Positions 42,755-51,560 of a stretch of DNA of 64,000 nt are shown here, piece after piece. The DNA is taken from the NCBI RefSeq assembly GCF_024753135.1, contig NZ_JANUGP010000003.1, positions 124,001-188,000 on the forward strand, written 5' to 3'. The DNA comes from Streptomyces pyxinicus. GTDB lineage: Bacteria; Actinomycetota; Actinomycetes; Streptomycetales; Streptomycetaceae. The translations under genes and the position numbers were made by a program. Position 1 is the stretch's first letter. Each line of letters opens with the position of its first letter. The notes under the pieces were generated by a model. That model did no database searches, was not told where the DNA came from, and saw nothing but the letters and a program-made list of their open reading frames with translations.

Positions 42755-43972
42755 TCAGACCAGCACCTTCTCCAGCGCGGCCAGGGCGGAGCGCAGCTCC
42801 TGCGCCGTGATGGTCAGCGGCGGCGCCAGCCGGATCGTGGAGCCGTGGGTGTCCTTGGCCAGGACGCCCTCGCGCATCAGCCGTTCGCTGATCTCCCGGC
42901 CGCTGCCGATCGCCGGATCGACGTCGACGCCCGCCCACAGACCCCGCGCGCGGAAGCCGAGCACACCCTTGCCGACCAGCTCGGTCAGCCCGTCCCGCAG
43001 GATCACGCCCAGCTCGGCGGCCCGCCGCTGGAACTCACCGGTCTCCAGCAGCTCGACCACGGCCGTGCCGACCGCCGCCGCGAGCGGGTTGCCGCCGAAC
43101 GTCGAGCCGTGCTCACCCGGGTGCAGCACGCCCAGCACCTCACGTCGTCCCACCACCGCCGACACCGGCACGATGCCGCCGCCGAGCGCCTTGCCGAGCA
43201 GCAGCACGTCCGGGACGACGCCCTCGTGCTCGACGGCGAGGGTACGGCCGGTGCGCCCGAGGCCCGACTGGATCTCGTCCGCGACGAACAGACAGCCCGC
43301 ACGGCGGGTCAGCTCCCGGACCCCGGTCAGATAGCCCTCGTCCGGGATGATCACCCCGGCCTCGCCCTGGATCGGCTCGATCAGCACCGCGGCCGTCGTC
43401 TCGTCGACCGCCGCCTCCAGCGCGGCCAGGTCGTTGTACGGCACCACCCTGAACCCCGGGGTGAAGGGGCCGAAGCCCGCCCGTGCCGTCTCGTCGGTGG
43501 AGAAGCCGACGATCGTCGTCGTACGGCCGTGGAAGTTCTCCGCCGCGACCACGATCGTCGCCCGGTCGGCCGGCACGCCCTTGACGTCGTACGCCCACTT
43601 GCGGGCCACCTTGATGCCGCTCTCCACCGCCTCGGCGCCGGTGTTCATCGGCAGCACCATGTCCTGGCCGGTCAGCGCGGCGAGCCGCGCCGCGAACCCG
43701 GCGAGCCGGTCGTGGTGGAAGGCCCGGGAGGTCAGCGTGAGCTGGTCGAGCTGGCGGTGCGCGGCCTCGACCAGTGCCGGGTGCCGGTGGCCGAAGTTGA
43801 GCGCGGAGTAGCCGGCCAGCATGTCGAGGTAGCGGTTGCCCTCGACGTCCTCCACCCAGGTGCCCTCCGCGCGGGCCACCACCACCGGCAGCGGGTGGTA
43901 GTTGTGCGCCAGGACGGGCTCCTCCGCCCGGATCAGGTCGGCGGACGTACGCGTGCGGGCGGGTGCGGTCAT
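42755..43972 (-). CDS. rocD: Ornithine aminotransferase
   Basis: 405 aa from the ATG at 43972 (MTAPARTRTSADLIRAEEPV). Class III PLP aminotransferase: the PLP Lys lies in LLLGKALGGGIVPVSAV, with NTGAEAVESGIKVARKWAY and ETTAAVLIEPIQGEAG upstream. It turns ornithine into glutamate-5-semialdehyde in arginine catabolism. The start overlaps the stop of the dimethylargininase gene by 4 bp (ATGA), so the two are coupled. The AsnC/Lrp regulator upstream probably governs both. Confidence 0.95.
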   Translation of the reverse strand: MTAPARTRTSADLIRAEEPVLAHNYHPLPVVVARAEGTWVEDVEGNRYLDMLAGYSALNFGHRHPALVEAAHRQLDQLTLTSRAFHHDRLAGFAARLAALTGQDMVLPMNTGAEAVESGIKVARKWAYDVKGVPADRATIVVAAENFHGRTTTIVGFSTDETARAGFGPFTPGFRVVPYNDLAALEAAVDETTAAVLIEPIQGEAGVIIPDEGYLTGVRELTRRAGCLFVADEIQSGLGRTGRTLAVEHEGVVPDVLLLGKALGGGIVPVSAVVGRREVLGVLHPGEHGSTFGGNPLAAAVGTAVVELLETGEFQRRAAELGVILRDGLTELVGKGVLGFRARGLWAGVDVDPAIGSGREISERLMREGVLAKDTHGSTIRLAPPLTITAQELRSALAALEKVLV

Positions 43973-44781
43973 GAGCGGATCTCCTGAGTGCAGCACTTGA
44001 TGCCGCCGCCGGCCTTGTGGAACTCCGAGAGGTCGACGGGGACGGGGTCGTAACCGTGGTCGGCCAGGCGCTCGGCCAGCGCCTCGGCGCGCGGCGCGAT
44101 GAAGACGTGCCGGCCGTCGGACACCGAGTTCAGGCCGAACGCCAGCGCGTCCTCCCGGCCGGCGAGCACCGCGTCCGGGTACAGCCGCCGCAGCACCTCC
44201 CGGCTGCCCGCCGAGAAGGCCTCCGGGTAGTAGCAGACGTTGTCGTCGTCCAGCACGAACAGCGCGGTGTCCAGGTGGTAGAAGTACGGGTCCACCAGGG
44301 TCAGGCCGATCACCGGGTGACCGAGGAACTCCTGCGCCTCGCGGTGCGCCTCGCGGGTGGTGCGGAACCCGGTGCCCGCGAGCACGTAGCGGCCCGTCCA
44401 CACCAGGTCGCCCTCGCCCTCGGAGACCGACAGCGGGCGGTGCACGTCGTACCCGGCCGCCTTGAACCAGGTGTCGTAGTGCGTCGACTCCGGACGCCGC
44501 TCGGGCGCGTGGAAGAACGAGCCGAAGACCCGGCCGCCGACCACGAACGCCGCGTTGGCGGCGAAGACCATGTCCGGCAGGCCGGGCACCGGCTCGACGG
44601 ACTCGACGGTATGACCATGCGCCCGGTAGGCGCGGAGCAGGCCCTGCCACTGTTCGCGGGCGAGATCCGCGTCGACCGGCTGGTCGGGGCGCATCCAGGG
44701 ATTGATCGCGTACTGCACGGCGAAGTGCCTGGGTTCGCAGACGAGGAATCGCCGAGAGCGCGGCACACGGTGTTCGGACAC
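43969..44781 (-). CDS. ddaH: Dimethylargininase / arginine-deiminase-fold hydrolase
   Basis: 270 aa from the GTG at 44781, with GGAGGG upstream. Conserved DDAH elements are YAINPWMRPDQPVD, PDMVFAANAAFVV, HYDTWFKAAGY and the C-terminal nucleophile in GGIKCCTQEIR. It hydrolyses methylated arginine to citrulline and dimethylamine, or a related guanidino substrate. Coupling to rocD places it in arginine or guanidine-compound degradation. Confidence 0.9.
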   Translation of the reverse strand: MSEHRVPRSRRFLVCEPRHFAVQYAINPWMRPDQPVDADLAREQWQGLLRAYRAHGHTVESVEPVPGLPDMVFAANAAFVVGGRVFGSFFHAPERRPESTHYDTWFKAAGYDVHRPLSVSEGEGDLVWTGRYVLAGTGFRTTREAHREAQEFLGHPVIGLTLVDPYFYHLDTALFVLDDDNVCYYPEAFSAGSREVLRRLYPDAVLAGREDALAFGLNSVSDGRHVFIAPRAEALAERLADHGYDPVPVDLSEFHKAGGGIKCCTQEIRS

Positions 44782-44878
44782 AGAGGGTTCCCTCCGCTTT
44801 CCTGTGTGTCACTGAGCGGTGACTCCACGGTAGAAAGCAGTGCACGCGTCGGACAAGAACGATCAGGTGCGTGCATGT

Positions 44879-44891
44879 GCAGTATTACTGC
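44879..44891. promoter_or_regulatory. Palindrome upstream of ddaH-rocD, possible AsnC/Lrp site
   Basis: GCAGTATTACTGC is a perfect 13-bp palindrome in the 153-bp gap between ddaH and the AsnC/Lrp gene. On the minus strand it contains TAATAC, a -10-like sequence. It is a candidate operator for the adjacent AsnC-type regulator. Confidence 0.4.
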
Positions 44892-44934
44892 GTCTTCCGG
44901 GGAGCACACGCAGGAGTGCTGCGCATGGCGGCGC

Positions 44935-45420
44935 TCATTCCGGCGCGGGCTGGGTCGCGCCGGCCTCCGGGCTCTCGGGCAGCAGGTGGGACAGCACCAT
45001 CACGCTGATCGTCTTGCGAATAAACGGTTCTGCACGGATGCGCTCCAGCACCTCCTCGAAGTGCTCCACATCCCGCGCCCGCAGGTGCAGCAGGGCGTCC
45101 GCGCCGCCGGTCACCGTCATGGCCGCCGCGATCTCCGGATGGTTGCGGACGACCTCGGCCAGCCGCCGGGGCGGGGCCGCGCCCTCGCAGTACACCTCGA
45201 CGTACGCCTCGGTGCGCCAGCCCAGCGCGGAGGGCCGTACGGTCGCCGTGAACCCGGTGATCACCCCGGTCTCCCGCAGCCGGTCCACCCGCCGCTTCAC
45301 CGCGGTCGCGGACAGCCCGATCGCGGCGCCGATCTCGGCGAAACTGGTGCGGGCGTTCGCCATCAGCGCGGTGACGATACGGCGGTCCAACTCGTCGAAC
45401 GAGGGCGTCCTGCTGTTCAT
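44935..45420 (-). CDS. AsnC/Lrp-family transcriptional regulator
   Basis: 161 aa. The N-terminal winged HTH (DELDRRIVTALMANARTSFAEIGAAIGLSATAVKRRVDRL, about residues 9-48) is followed by the RAM-type ligand domain (about 70-150, AYVEVYCEGAAPPRRLAEVV). It is upstream of ddaH-rocD on the same strand and likely responds to arginine or ornithine to adjust that operon, as RocR-like Lrp proteins do in other bacteria. Confidence 0.93.
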   Translation of the reverse strand: MNSRTPSFDELDRRIVTALMANARTSFAEIGAAIGLSATAVKRRVDRLRETGVITGFTATVRPSALGWRTEAYVEVYCEGAAPPRRLAEVVRNHPEIAAAMTVTGGADALLHLRARDVEHFEEVLERIRAEPFIRKTISVMVLSHLLPESPEAGATQPAPE

Positions 45421-45456
45421 GCGGGCACTGTAGTCAGCGCCGGTCCGCCCGGCGTC

Positions 45457-45660
45457 TCAGGACTGCGTGACGACCATGGCGAGGGTCAGCAGACCCAGTA
45501 CGACCCAGCCGAACCACAGCCAGCCGTTGCTGCCGAGCGCGACCGTGTAGGCGGTCACCACGACGAGCCCGCCGACCGTGAGTGCCCCCATCGCCTTGGC
45601 GGAGCCGTTCGTGGAACCGGGCATGGAGCCGTTCGTGGAGCCGTTCGTGGATCTGGGCAT
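45457..45660 (-). CDS. Small membrane protein with STNGS repeats
   Basis: 67 aa. The N-terminus has three STNGS-type repeats (RSTNGSTNGSMPGSTNGSAK), encoded by imperfect 15-bp direct repeats. It continues into two hydrophobic segments (MGALTVGGLVVVTAYTVAL and GWLWFGWVVLGLLTLAMVV). The two-helix part resembles small proteins of unknown function in Streptomyces. Repeat number may vary between strains. No motifs suggest a function. Confidence 0.75.
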   Translation of the reverse strand: MPRSTNGSTNGSMPGSTNGSAKAMGALTVGGLVVVTAYTVALGSNGWLWFGWVVLGLLTLAMVVTQS

Positions 45661-45761
45661 CGCGACACCCTCCTCGTGGTCCGTCCCCCCATGGTGCCCC
45701 GGTTCCGGCCCGGAGGGGATGGCTCCGCCGACACCGGGCCGGCCGGTGACGGTTGTCCGTG

Positions 45762-46718
45762 TCAGGCCCGGCCCTCGCGGGCGCTCAGCGAGGCGAGATA
45801 GGCGTTGTACGCCTCCAGCTCCTTGTCACCGTCCCGGTCGGCGGCCCGGTCCATGCGCTTGGCCTGCCGTTTCTCGGAGCCGTACCACTGGAACAGCAGC
45901 GCGATCAGCACCAGCACGGACGGCACCTCGCTGAACGCCCAGGCGATGCCGCCGGCCGCGTTCTGGTCGGACAGCGCGTCGATGCCGAGCGAGCCGGGCG
46001 GGTTCCGGAACGTCTCCACCATCGGCGTCGACGCCATCATCAGCGCGATACCGAAGAACGCGTGGAACGGCATGCCCGCGAACAGCTCCAGCATCCGCAT
46101 CAGGTGGCCCGGCCGGTGCGGGCCCGGGTCCAAGCCGATGATCGGCCAGAAGAAGACCACGCCGACCGCGAGGAAGTGCACCATCATCGCGATGTGCCCG
46201 GCCTTCGAGCCCATCAGGAAGTCGAACAGCGGGGTGAAGTAGAGCGCGTACAGGCTCGCGATGAACATCGGGATCGTGAACGCCGGGTGCGTGACGACCC
46301 GCATGTACCGGCTGTGCAGCAGGGCCAGCAGCAGTTCGCGCGGCCCCCTGCGGCCTCTCCCGGCGGTCGGCAGCGCGCGCAGCGCCAGCGTCACCGGCGC
46401 GCCGAGCAGGATCAGGATCGGCGACAGCATGCTGATGATCATGTGCTGCACCATGTGCACGCTGAACATGACCATCCCGTAGTCGTTCAGCCTGGTGCAC
46501 ATCACCAGCACGATGGTCAGCACGCCCACCACGTACGACACCGTCCGCGACACCGGCCAGGCGTCACCGCGCCGGCGCAGCCGCACGACCCCCCAGCCGT
46601 ACAGGGCGAGCCCGAGCAGGCAGGCGACGAGGAAGAAGGGGTCGGCCGACCACTGGAGCCCCCGCCCCAGCGTGAACGGCGGCAGATCCATCGTCATGCC
46701 GTGCCCGCTGTGATCCAT
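45762..46718 (-). CDS. ctaG: CtaG-type cytochrome c oxidase assembly membrane protein
   Basis: 318 aa with about seven hydrophobic helices. The family pattern is FSVHMVQHMIISMLSPILILLGAP and RLNDYG, and a His-rich N-terminus (MDHSGHGMTMDLPPFTLGRGL). It belongs to the Caa3_CtaG family, which helps insert copper into cytochrome oxidase in Bacillus. Its name by homology is CtaG, but the unrelated alphaproteobacterial CtaG (Cox11) is a different family. It is transcribed alone. Confidence 0.9.
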   Translation of the reverse strand: MDHSGHGMTMDLPPFTLGRGLQWSADPFFLVACLLGLALYGWGVVRLRRRGDAWPVSRTVSYVVGVLTIVLVMCTRLNDYGMVMFSVHMVQHMIISMLSPILILLGAPVTLALRALPTAGRGRRGPRELLLALLHSRYMRVVTHPAFTIPMFIASLYALYFTPLFDFLMGSKAGHIAMMVHFLAVGVVFFWPIIGLDPGPHRPGHLMRMLELFAGMPFHAFFGIALMMASTPMVETFRNPPGSLGIDALSDQNAAGGIAWAFSEVPSVLVLIALLFQWYGSEKRQAKRMDRAADRDGDKELEAYNAYLASLSAREGRA

Positions 46719-46774
46719 CCGCCGGCTCCTGATTCGTGGGGGTTGTGCGATTCTGTCCGCCCACCAGAGTAGGA

Positions 46775-46806
46775 CCGCCCCCGGTCACGCCGGTGACCGG
46801 GGGCGG
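46775..46806 (-). terminator. Hairpin terminator after phosphofructokinase
   Basis: A perfect 14-bp stem, CCGCCCCCGGTCAC (46775-46788) with its complement at 46793-46806, and loop gccg. It lies 32 bp beyond the pfkA stop (46838) on the minus strand. Confidence 0.8.
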
Positions 46807-46837
46807 GTTGTTCACGTATGGACCAGTGGGTCGGGGA

Positions 46838-47863
46838 CTACAGCACGCACTCCGCCTCGTCGTACCGCTCCGCGGGCACCGTCTTGAGCGTCTCCACGGC
46901 CTCGGCCAGCGACACCATGACGATGTCGGTGCCGCGCAGCGCGGTCATCCGGCCGAACTCGCCCCGGTGCACGGCCTCCACCGCGTGCCAGCCGAACCGG
47001 GTGGCGAGCACCCGGTCGTACGCCGTCGGTGTGCCGCCGCGCTGCACGTGCCCGAGGATCACCGGGCGGGCTTCCTTGCCGAGCCGGTGCTCCAGCTCGA
47101 CCGAGAGCTGCCGCGCGATGCCCGCGAAGCGCTCGTGGCCGTAGACGTCCTTGCCGCCCTCGTCGAACTCCATGGAACCGGGCCGGGGTTTGGCGCCCTC
47201 CGCGGCGACCACGATGGCGAACCGCTTGCCCGCCTCGAACCGCTCGCCGACCTTGCGGGTCAACTCCTCGATGTCGAAGGGCCGTTCCGGGACGACGACG
47301 GCGTGGGCGCCGGCCGCCATGCCGGAGTGCAGCGCGATCCAGCCGGTGTGCCGGCCCATGACCTCCACGATCAGCACCCGCTGGTGCGACTCGGCGGTGG
47401 TCTTCAGCCGGTCCAGCGCCTCCGTGGCCACGGTGACGGCGGTGTCGAAGCCGAAGGTCACGTCCGTGACAGCGATGTCGTTGTCGATGGTCTTGGGGAC
47501 GCCGACGATCGGCAGCCCGTTGTCGGACAGCAGCCGGGCCGCCTTCAGCGTGCCCTCGCCGCCGATCGGGATGATCGCGTCGAGGCCCAGCTCCGCGACA
47601 TGGCCCCGGGCCCGCTCCACCCCGTCGCGCAGATGCTCGGGCCGGACCCGGGAGGAACCGAGGATGGTGCCGCCGCGGGCCAGGATGCCGCCCACGGCGT
47701 CGAGGTCGAGCTTGAGGTAGTCGCACTCCAGGAGGCCTTTCCAGCCGTCCCGGAAACCGATGACCTCGTCGCCGTGGTCGACGACGGCGCGGTGCACGAC
47801 GGACCGGATGACGGCGTTCAGGCCGGGGCAGTCGCCGCCGGACGTGAGGACACCAATGCGCAT
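46838..47863 (-). CDS. pfkA: ATP-dependent (or PPi-type) 6-phosphofructokinase
   Basis: 341 aa with GAAGG upstream of the ATG. It has the PFK signatures TSGGDCPGLNAVIRSVV, IGGEGTLKAARLL, PKTIDNDIAVTDVTFGFDTAV (substrate-binding TxDND-type) and MGRHTGWIALHSGMAAGAH. It phosphorylates fructose-6-phosphate in glycolysis. Streptomyces carry several PfkA copies, of which this matches the one next to MurT/GatD. The GGEGT/PKTIDND forms are those of the ATP-using actinobacterial group. Confidence 0.95.
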   Translation of the reverse strand: MRIGVLTSGGDCPGLNAVIRSVVHRAVVDHGDEVIGFRDGWKGLLECDYLKLDLDAVGGILARGGTILGSSRVRPEHLRDGVERARGHVAELGLDAIIPIGGEGTLKAARLLSDNGLPIVGVPKTIDNDIAVTDVTFGFDTAVTVATEALDRLKTTAESHQRVLIVEVMGRHTGWIALHSGMAAGAHAVVVPERPFDIEELTRKVGERFEAGKRFAIVVAAEGAKPRPGSMEFDEGGKDVYGHERFAGIARQLSVELEHRLGKEARPVILGHVQRGGTPTAYDRVLATRFGWHAVEAVHRGEFGRMTALRGTDIVMVSLAEAVETLKTVPAERYDEAECVL

Positions 47864-48028
47864 AGCCCGATTACCTTCTCGACGTGGGCCAGGGACCGGA
47901 CCACGTTGTCCGGCGGATTCCCGGTCAGCCTACCGGCGTGACCGGGTCCGTCCGTAGCGGGCGTCCGCCTGCTGGACGCGCCCGCACATGTGAGCGCGGC
48001 GCCCGTCAGGCGGTCACCCGCCGGGTGC

Positions 48029-48757
48029 CTACGCGGGCTGCTGAGCGGCGGCGATGCGCTCGGTGCGGAGCGCCTCGTACCAGTGGTCGTCGATCGGCGG
48101 CAGCGCGTTGACGTCGAGCGCCAGCTTCAGCAGCAGGTCGGCGATCAGCGGGTTGCGGGCCAGCACCGGCCCGTGCATGTACGTGCCGAACACCGTGCCG
48201 TTGTACGCGCCCTCCGTGCCGTCCCCGGTGCCGTTGCCCTTGCCGATCCGGGTCCGGGCGAACGGGCGGGCGGTGGCGCCGAGGTGGGTGACGCCCTGGT
48301 GGTTCTCAAAGCCGGTCAGCGGCGGCAGCCCGAGCTGCGGGTCGATGTCGCCGAGCACGTCACCGACGCACCGCTCGCCCTCGCCGCGCACGGACACCAC
48401 GTCGAGCAGGCCGAGACCCGGCTCGCGCTGGCCGAGGTCGTTGATGAACTCGTGGCCGAGGATCTGGTAGCCGGCGCACACGGAGAAGACGATCGCGCCG
48501 TTCTCCACCGCCCGGTGCAGATGTCCGTCCCGGCGCAGCCGCTCGGCCGCGAGCCGCTGCGGGCGGTCCTCGCCGCCGCCGATCAGGTAGATGTCGCCGG
48601 AGGTCGGGATCGGCTGGTCGCTGCGCACGTCGAGGCGGGCCACGTCCAGGCCGCGCTGACGCGCCCGGCGCTCCACGACGAGCGCGTTGCCCTGGTCGCC
48701 GTAGGTGCTCAGCAGGTCCGGGTAGATCCACACCAGCCGCAGTTGGTTGTCGCTCAT
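48029..48757 (-). CDS. gatD: Lipid II isoglutaminyl synthase, glutaminase subunit GatD
   Basis: 242 aa from the ATG at 48757 (MSDNQLRLVWIYPDLLSTYGDQGN). It is a class I glutamine amidotransferase: nucleophile Cys in VFSVCAGYQILGHEF (about residue 92) and the His in GTYMHGPVLARNP (about residue 191). It supplies ammonia to MurT for amidating D-Glu of lipid II to D-iso-Gln. murT lies immediately upstream, 19 bp away, in the same operon. Confidence 0.94.
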   Translation of the reverse strand: MSDNQLRLVWIYPDLLSTYGDQGNALVVERRARQRGLDVARLDVRSDQPIPTSGDIYLIGGGEDRPQRLAAERLRRDGHLHRAVENGAIVFSVCAGYQILGHEFINDLGQREPGLGLLDVVSVRGEGERCVGDVLGDIDPQLGLPPLTGFENHQGVTHLGATARPFARTRIGKGNGTGDGTEGAYNGTVFGTYMHGPVLARNPLIADLLLKLALDVNALPPIDDHWYEALRTERIAAAQQPA

Positions 48758-48776
48758 GAGTGATCCCCTTCGACGA

Positions 48777-50015
48777 TCAGTTGCCGACGCGGCGGCGCAG
48801 GTCCTGGAACGCGGTGTAGTTCGCGATGACCTCGATCCGGCCCGGCGGGCACATCCCCACGGCCTGGTCGAGGTCCTCGCAGACCTGGAAGTGCTGGTTC
48901 GCGACCTCCAGGCGCACGGCGAGGTCGAGCTTGCGGTCACCGACGACGAAGATCGGGTGGCCGGTCAGCCGCGTGTAGTCGACGTCCCACAGCCAGGAGG
49001 TGTCGGTGCCGTCGGCCCCGCGCGCGTTCACCGAGAGGATCACCGGGGCGGGCGGCGGGTCGATCAGGGAGAACGTCTCCAGCCAGCCGGCCGGGTTCTT
49101 CGCCAGCAGCAGCCGGAGGTCGCGGTTCTGGAACTGGACGACGTCGTACCGGCCGGCGACGGCCTGCACCGCGTACATCCGCTCCAGGGCGACCTGCGGC
49201 GGGACCCCGAACACGGCGGCGACGGCCGCGGAGCTGGCCGCGTTGGCCTTGTTGGCGCGGCCCGGCAGCTGGAGGTGGATCGGCCAGGCGGAGCCGTGCG
49301 GGTCGAGGACGTGGTCCCCGGACAGCGCCCAGGTGGGCGTGGGCCGGCGGAAGCCGCACTCGCCGCAGAACCAGTCGTCGCCGGGGCGCTGCATCACGCC
49401 GCCGCACGACGGGCAGGACCAGGCGTCGTCCTTCCACATCTGCCCGGCCGCGACCCACATCACGTTCGGGGAGGAGGAGGCGGCCCAGACCACCAGCGGG
49501 TCGTCGCAGTTGGCCACGATGACGGCCTTCGAGCCGGCCAGGCCCTCGCGCCAGTTCTCCGCGAGCATGCGGGTCTCGGCGGCGCGGTCCAACTGGTCCC
49601 GGGAGAGGTTCAGCAGGGCGATGCACTTCGGGCTGGTGTCACGGGCGACACCGGCCAGGTACTTCTCGTCGACCTCGATGACGCCGAACTTGGACTCCGA
49701 GCCGCCCGCGAGCGCCGACGTGATGCCGGCCGGCATGTTGGCGCCGAGCGCGTTCGACACGACCGGGCCGGCGGCGCGCAGCGCCTCCGCGATCAGCCGG
49801 GTCGTCGTGGTCTTGCCGTTGGTGGCGGACACCAGGACGACGTCCAGGTTCTGCGCGAGCCGCCCGAGCAGATCGGGGTCGAGTTTCAGCGCGACCCGGC
49901 CGCCGATCACCGAACCGCTGCCGCGTCCCGCGGCGCGCGATGCCGCGGCGACCGCCTTGCCCGCGGTCACGGCCAGCTTGGCCCGCGGCGAGAGCGGGTC
50001 CGAGTTGCCTGCCAT
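48777..50015 (-). CDS. murT: Lipid II isoglutaminyl synthase, Mur-ligase subunit MurT
   Basis: 412 aa with GGAGG upstream of the ATG. The P-loop is SATNGKTTTTR (about residues 63-73). A Cys4 zinc ribbon (CPSCGG at about 200, CGECGF at about 217) inserted in the central domain is typical of MurT. The C-terminal DUF1727 part is present (LLLAKNPAGWLE, DVDYTRL). With GatD it amidates the peptidoglycan stem glutamate. Amidation is usual in Streptomyces, so this is likely important for growth. Confidence 0.95.
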   Translation of the reverse strand: MAGNSDPLSPRAKLAVTAGKAVAAASRAAGRGSGSVIGGRVALKLDPDLLGRLAQNLDVVLVSATNGKTTTTRLIAEALRAAGPVVSNALGANMPAGITSALAGGSESKFGVIEVDEKYLAGVARDTSPKCIALLNLSRDQLDRAAETRMLAENWREGLAGSKAVIVANCDDPLVVWAASSSPNVMWVAAGQMWKDDAWSCPSCGGVMQRPGDDWFCGECGFRRPTPTWALSGDHVLDPHGSAWPIHLQLPGRANKANAASSAAVAAVFGVPPQVALERMYAVQAVAGRYDVVQFQNRDLRLLLAKNPAGWLETFSLIDPPPAPVILSVNARGADGTDTSWLWDVDYTRLTGHPIFVVGDRKLDLAVRLEVANQHFQVCEDLDQAVGMCPPGRIEVIANYTAFQDLRRRVGN

Positions 50016-50168
50016 CAGTTCTCGATCCTCCTTGCGTACGCGCCGCGCCTGGGGCCATCCGGCAGCGTGGTGTGGACCTCAGCCTATCGAGATCCGTTCG
50101 CACACCCGAATCCCGGTCCACCGCCAGTGCGGCGGGCATGAGCATGAACGAACCGTACCCTTGCCGCC

Positions 50169-50753
50169 ATGCGACACGGTTCCATTCCGGGCGCCCACGG
50201 GCGCGTCCGGCCCCTCACCCTGCTCGGCGACGCCGCCCTCGGCGAACGATGCCGGGACGTCACCGGCTTCGGCGGCGAGCTGGCGGCCCTCGTGGAGGAC
50301 CTCTTCGCCACGATGTACGCGGCCCAGGGGGTGGGCCTGGCCGCGAATCAGATCGGGGTGCCGCTGCGGGTGTTCGTGTACGACTGCCCGGACGACGACG
50401 ATGTCCGGCATCTCGGGCATGTGGTGAACCCGCGCCTGGTGACGGCGGACGGGATCGTGCTCCGGGGCCCGGAGGGCTGTCTGTCCCTGCCCGGTCTGGA
50501 GGCCGGGACCGAGCGGTACGACCACGCGGTGGTCGAGGGCGTGACCATGACGGGGGAGCCGGTCACGGTCCACGGCACGGGCTTCTTCGCCCGCTGCCTC
50601 CAGCACGAGTGCGACCACCTGGAGGGGCGTGTGTACGCGGACCGTGTCACGGGCTGGCGGCGGCGGAGGCTGGCCGGACAGGTCCGGCGCGCCTCGTGGT
50701 ACGGGGGTGACGGGGGGCCGTTGGAGCCGCCGGCCGTGACAGGGGGTAGCTAG
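50169..50753 (+). CDS. def: Peptide deformylase
   Basis: 194 aa. All three motifs are seen: GVGLAANQIG (motif 1, about residue 55), EGCLSLPGL with the Fe-binding Cys (motif 2), and CLQHECDHLEG with both metal His and the catalytic Glu (motif 3). It removes the formyl group from nascent proteins. TACCCT at 50156-50161 ends 7 bases before the ATG, so the mRNA may be leaderless. The end overlaps the convergent TetR stop by 4 bp. Streptomyces have several def copies. Confidence 0.94.
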   Translation: MRHGSIPGAHGRVRPLTLLGDAALGERCRDVTGFGGELAALVEDLFATMYAAQGVGLAANQIGVPLRVFVYDCPDDDDVRHLGHVVNPRLVTADGIVLRGPEGCLSLPGLEAGTERYDHAVVEGVTMTGEPVTVHGTGFFARCLQHECDHLEGRVYADRVTGWRRRRLAGQVRRASWYGGDGGPLEPPAVTGGS

Positions 50754-51394
50754 AACCCCGGGCCGCCCACCCGGTCGCCCGCCGCCGCGAGGCGGCCCCA
50801 GAGGAGGTCGGCGAGGGAGCGTACCAACACGGCCCGGGAGCAGGGGCGTTCGCCGAGCCACCAGTCGCCGGCCGCGTGCATCATGCCGACGATGCCGTGG
50901 CCCCAGACCCGGGCGAGCTGCTGGCTCTCCGGGCCGAGGTCCACCCGCTCCTCGATCACCTGGGCCAGCTCCTCGCCCATCCGCCTGAGCAGCGGGGCGC
51001 TGTGCTTGCCGACGTCGAAGCCCTGGTCGCCGCCGGTGCTGCCCTCCGCCGGGTGCATGAGGAACCGATACACCTGGGGGCGGGCCTCGATCGCCGCCAG
51101 ATAGGTCTCCAGCGTCGACTCGACCCGCTCGCGCCGCTCGGCCGGCGCGTCGAGGGCGGCCCGCAGCGAGGCGAGCAGGGCGTCCGTGTGCCGCTTGGCC
51201 AAGGCCGCGTAAAGACCGCCCTTGTCGCCGAAGTGCCGGTAGAGGATCGGTTTCGTGATACCCGCCTCCGCCGCGATCGCGTTCATCGACGCCTGCGGGC
51301 CGTCGCGCAGCACCACCCGGTCCGCGGCCTCCAGCAGCTCGCGCCGGCGGCGGTCGGCGGACCGCTGCTGATCGGTCCGCTGTGTGGTGTCCAT
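50750..51394 (-). CDS. TetR-family transcriptional regulator
   Basis: 214 aa. The HTH is MNAIAAEAGITKPILYRHFGDKGGLYAAL (about residues 37-65), with a TetR_C-type C-terminus. It is divergent from the acyl-CoA dehydrogenase at 51561, with a palindrome at 51508-51529 in between. This layout resembles fatty-acid-responsive FadR/TetR repressors in actinobacteria. The ligand is presumably an acyl-CoA, which is inference. Confidence 0.92.
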   Translation of the reverse strand: MDTTQRTDQQRSADRRRRELLEAADRVVLRDGPQASMNAIAAEAGITKPILYRHFGDKGGLYAALAKRHTDALLASLRAALDAPAERRERVESTLETYLAAIEARPQVYRFLMHPAEGSTGGDQGFDVGKHSAPLLRRMGEELAQVIEERVDLGPESQQLARVWGHGIVGMMHAAGDWWLGERPCSRAVLVRSLADLLWGRLAAAGDRVGGPGF

Positions 51395-51507
51395 GTGCTC
51401 TCCCCACCCGTGCTGATTCGGTGACGCTTGCGAAAACTAACACTGACCGGGGCCCTGACATCGAACGGGAGCCCGGGGGGCGGTCCCGGTTGACTTTCTC
51501 TACCCGT

Positions 51508-51529
51508 CGGTAACAGACTGCGGTTACCG
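51508..51529. promoter_or_regulatory. Candidate TetR operator before acyl-CoA dehydrogenase
   Basis: CGGTAAC-agactgcg-GTTACCG is a perfect 7-bp inverted repeat between the divergent TetR and acyl-CoA dehydrogenase genes. A TTGACT -35-like box lies just upstream (51490-51495), so binding would cover the promoter. Confidence 0.55.
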
Positions 51530-51560
51530 CTAGTAACACCGTACCGCCGCTGGAGGGGTC

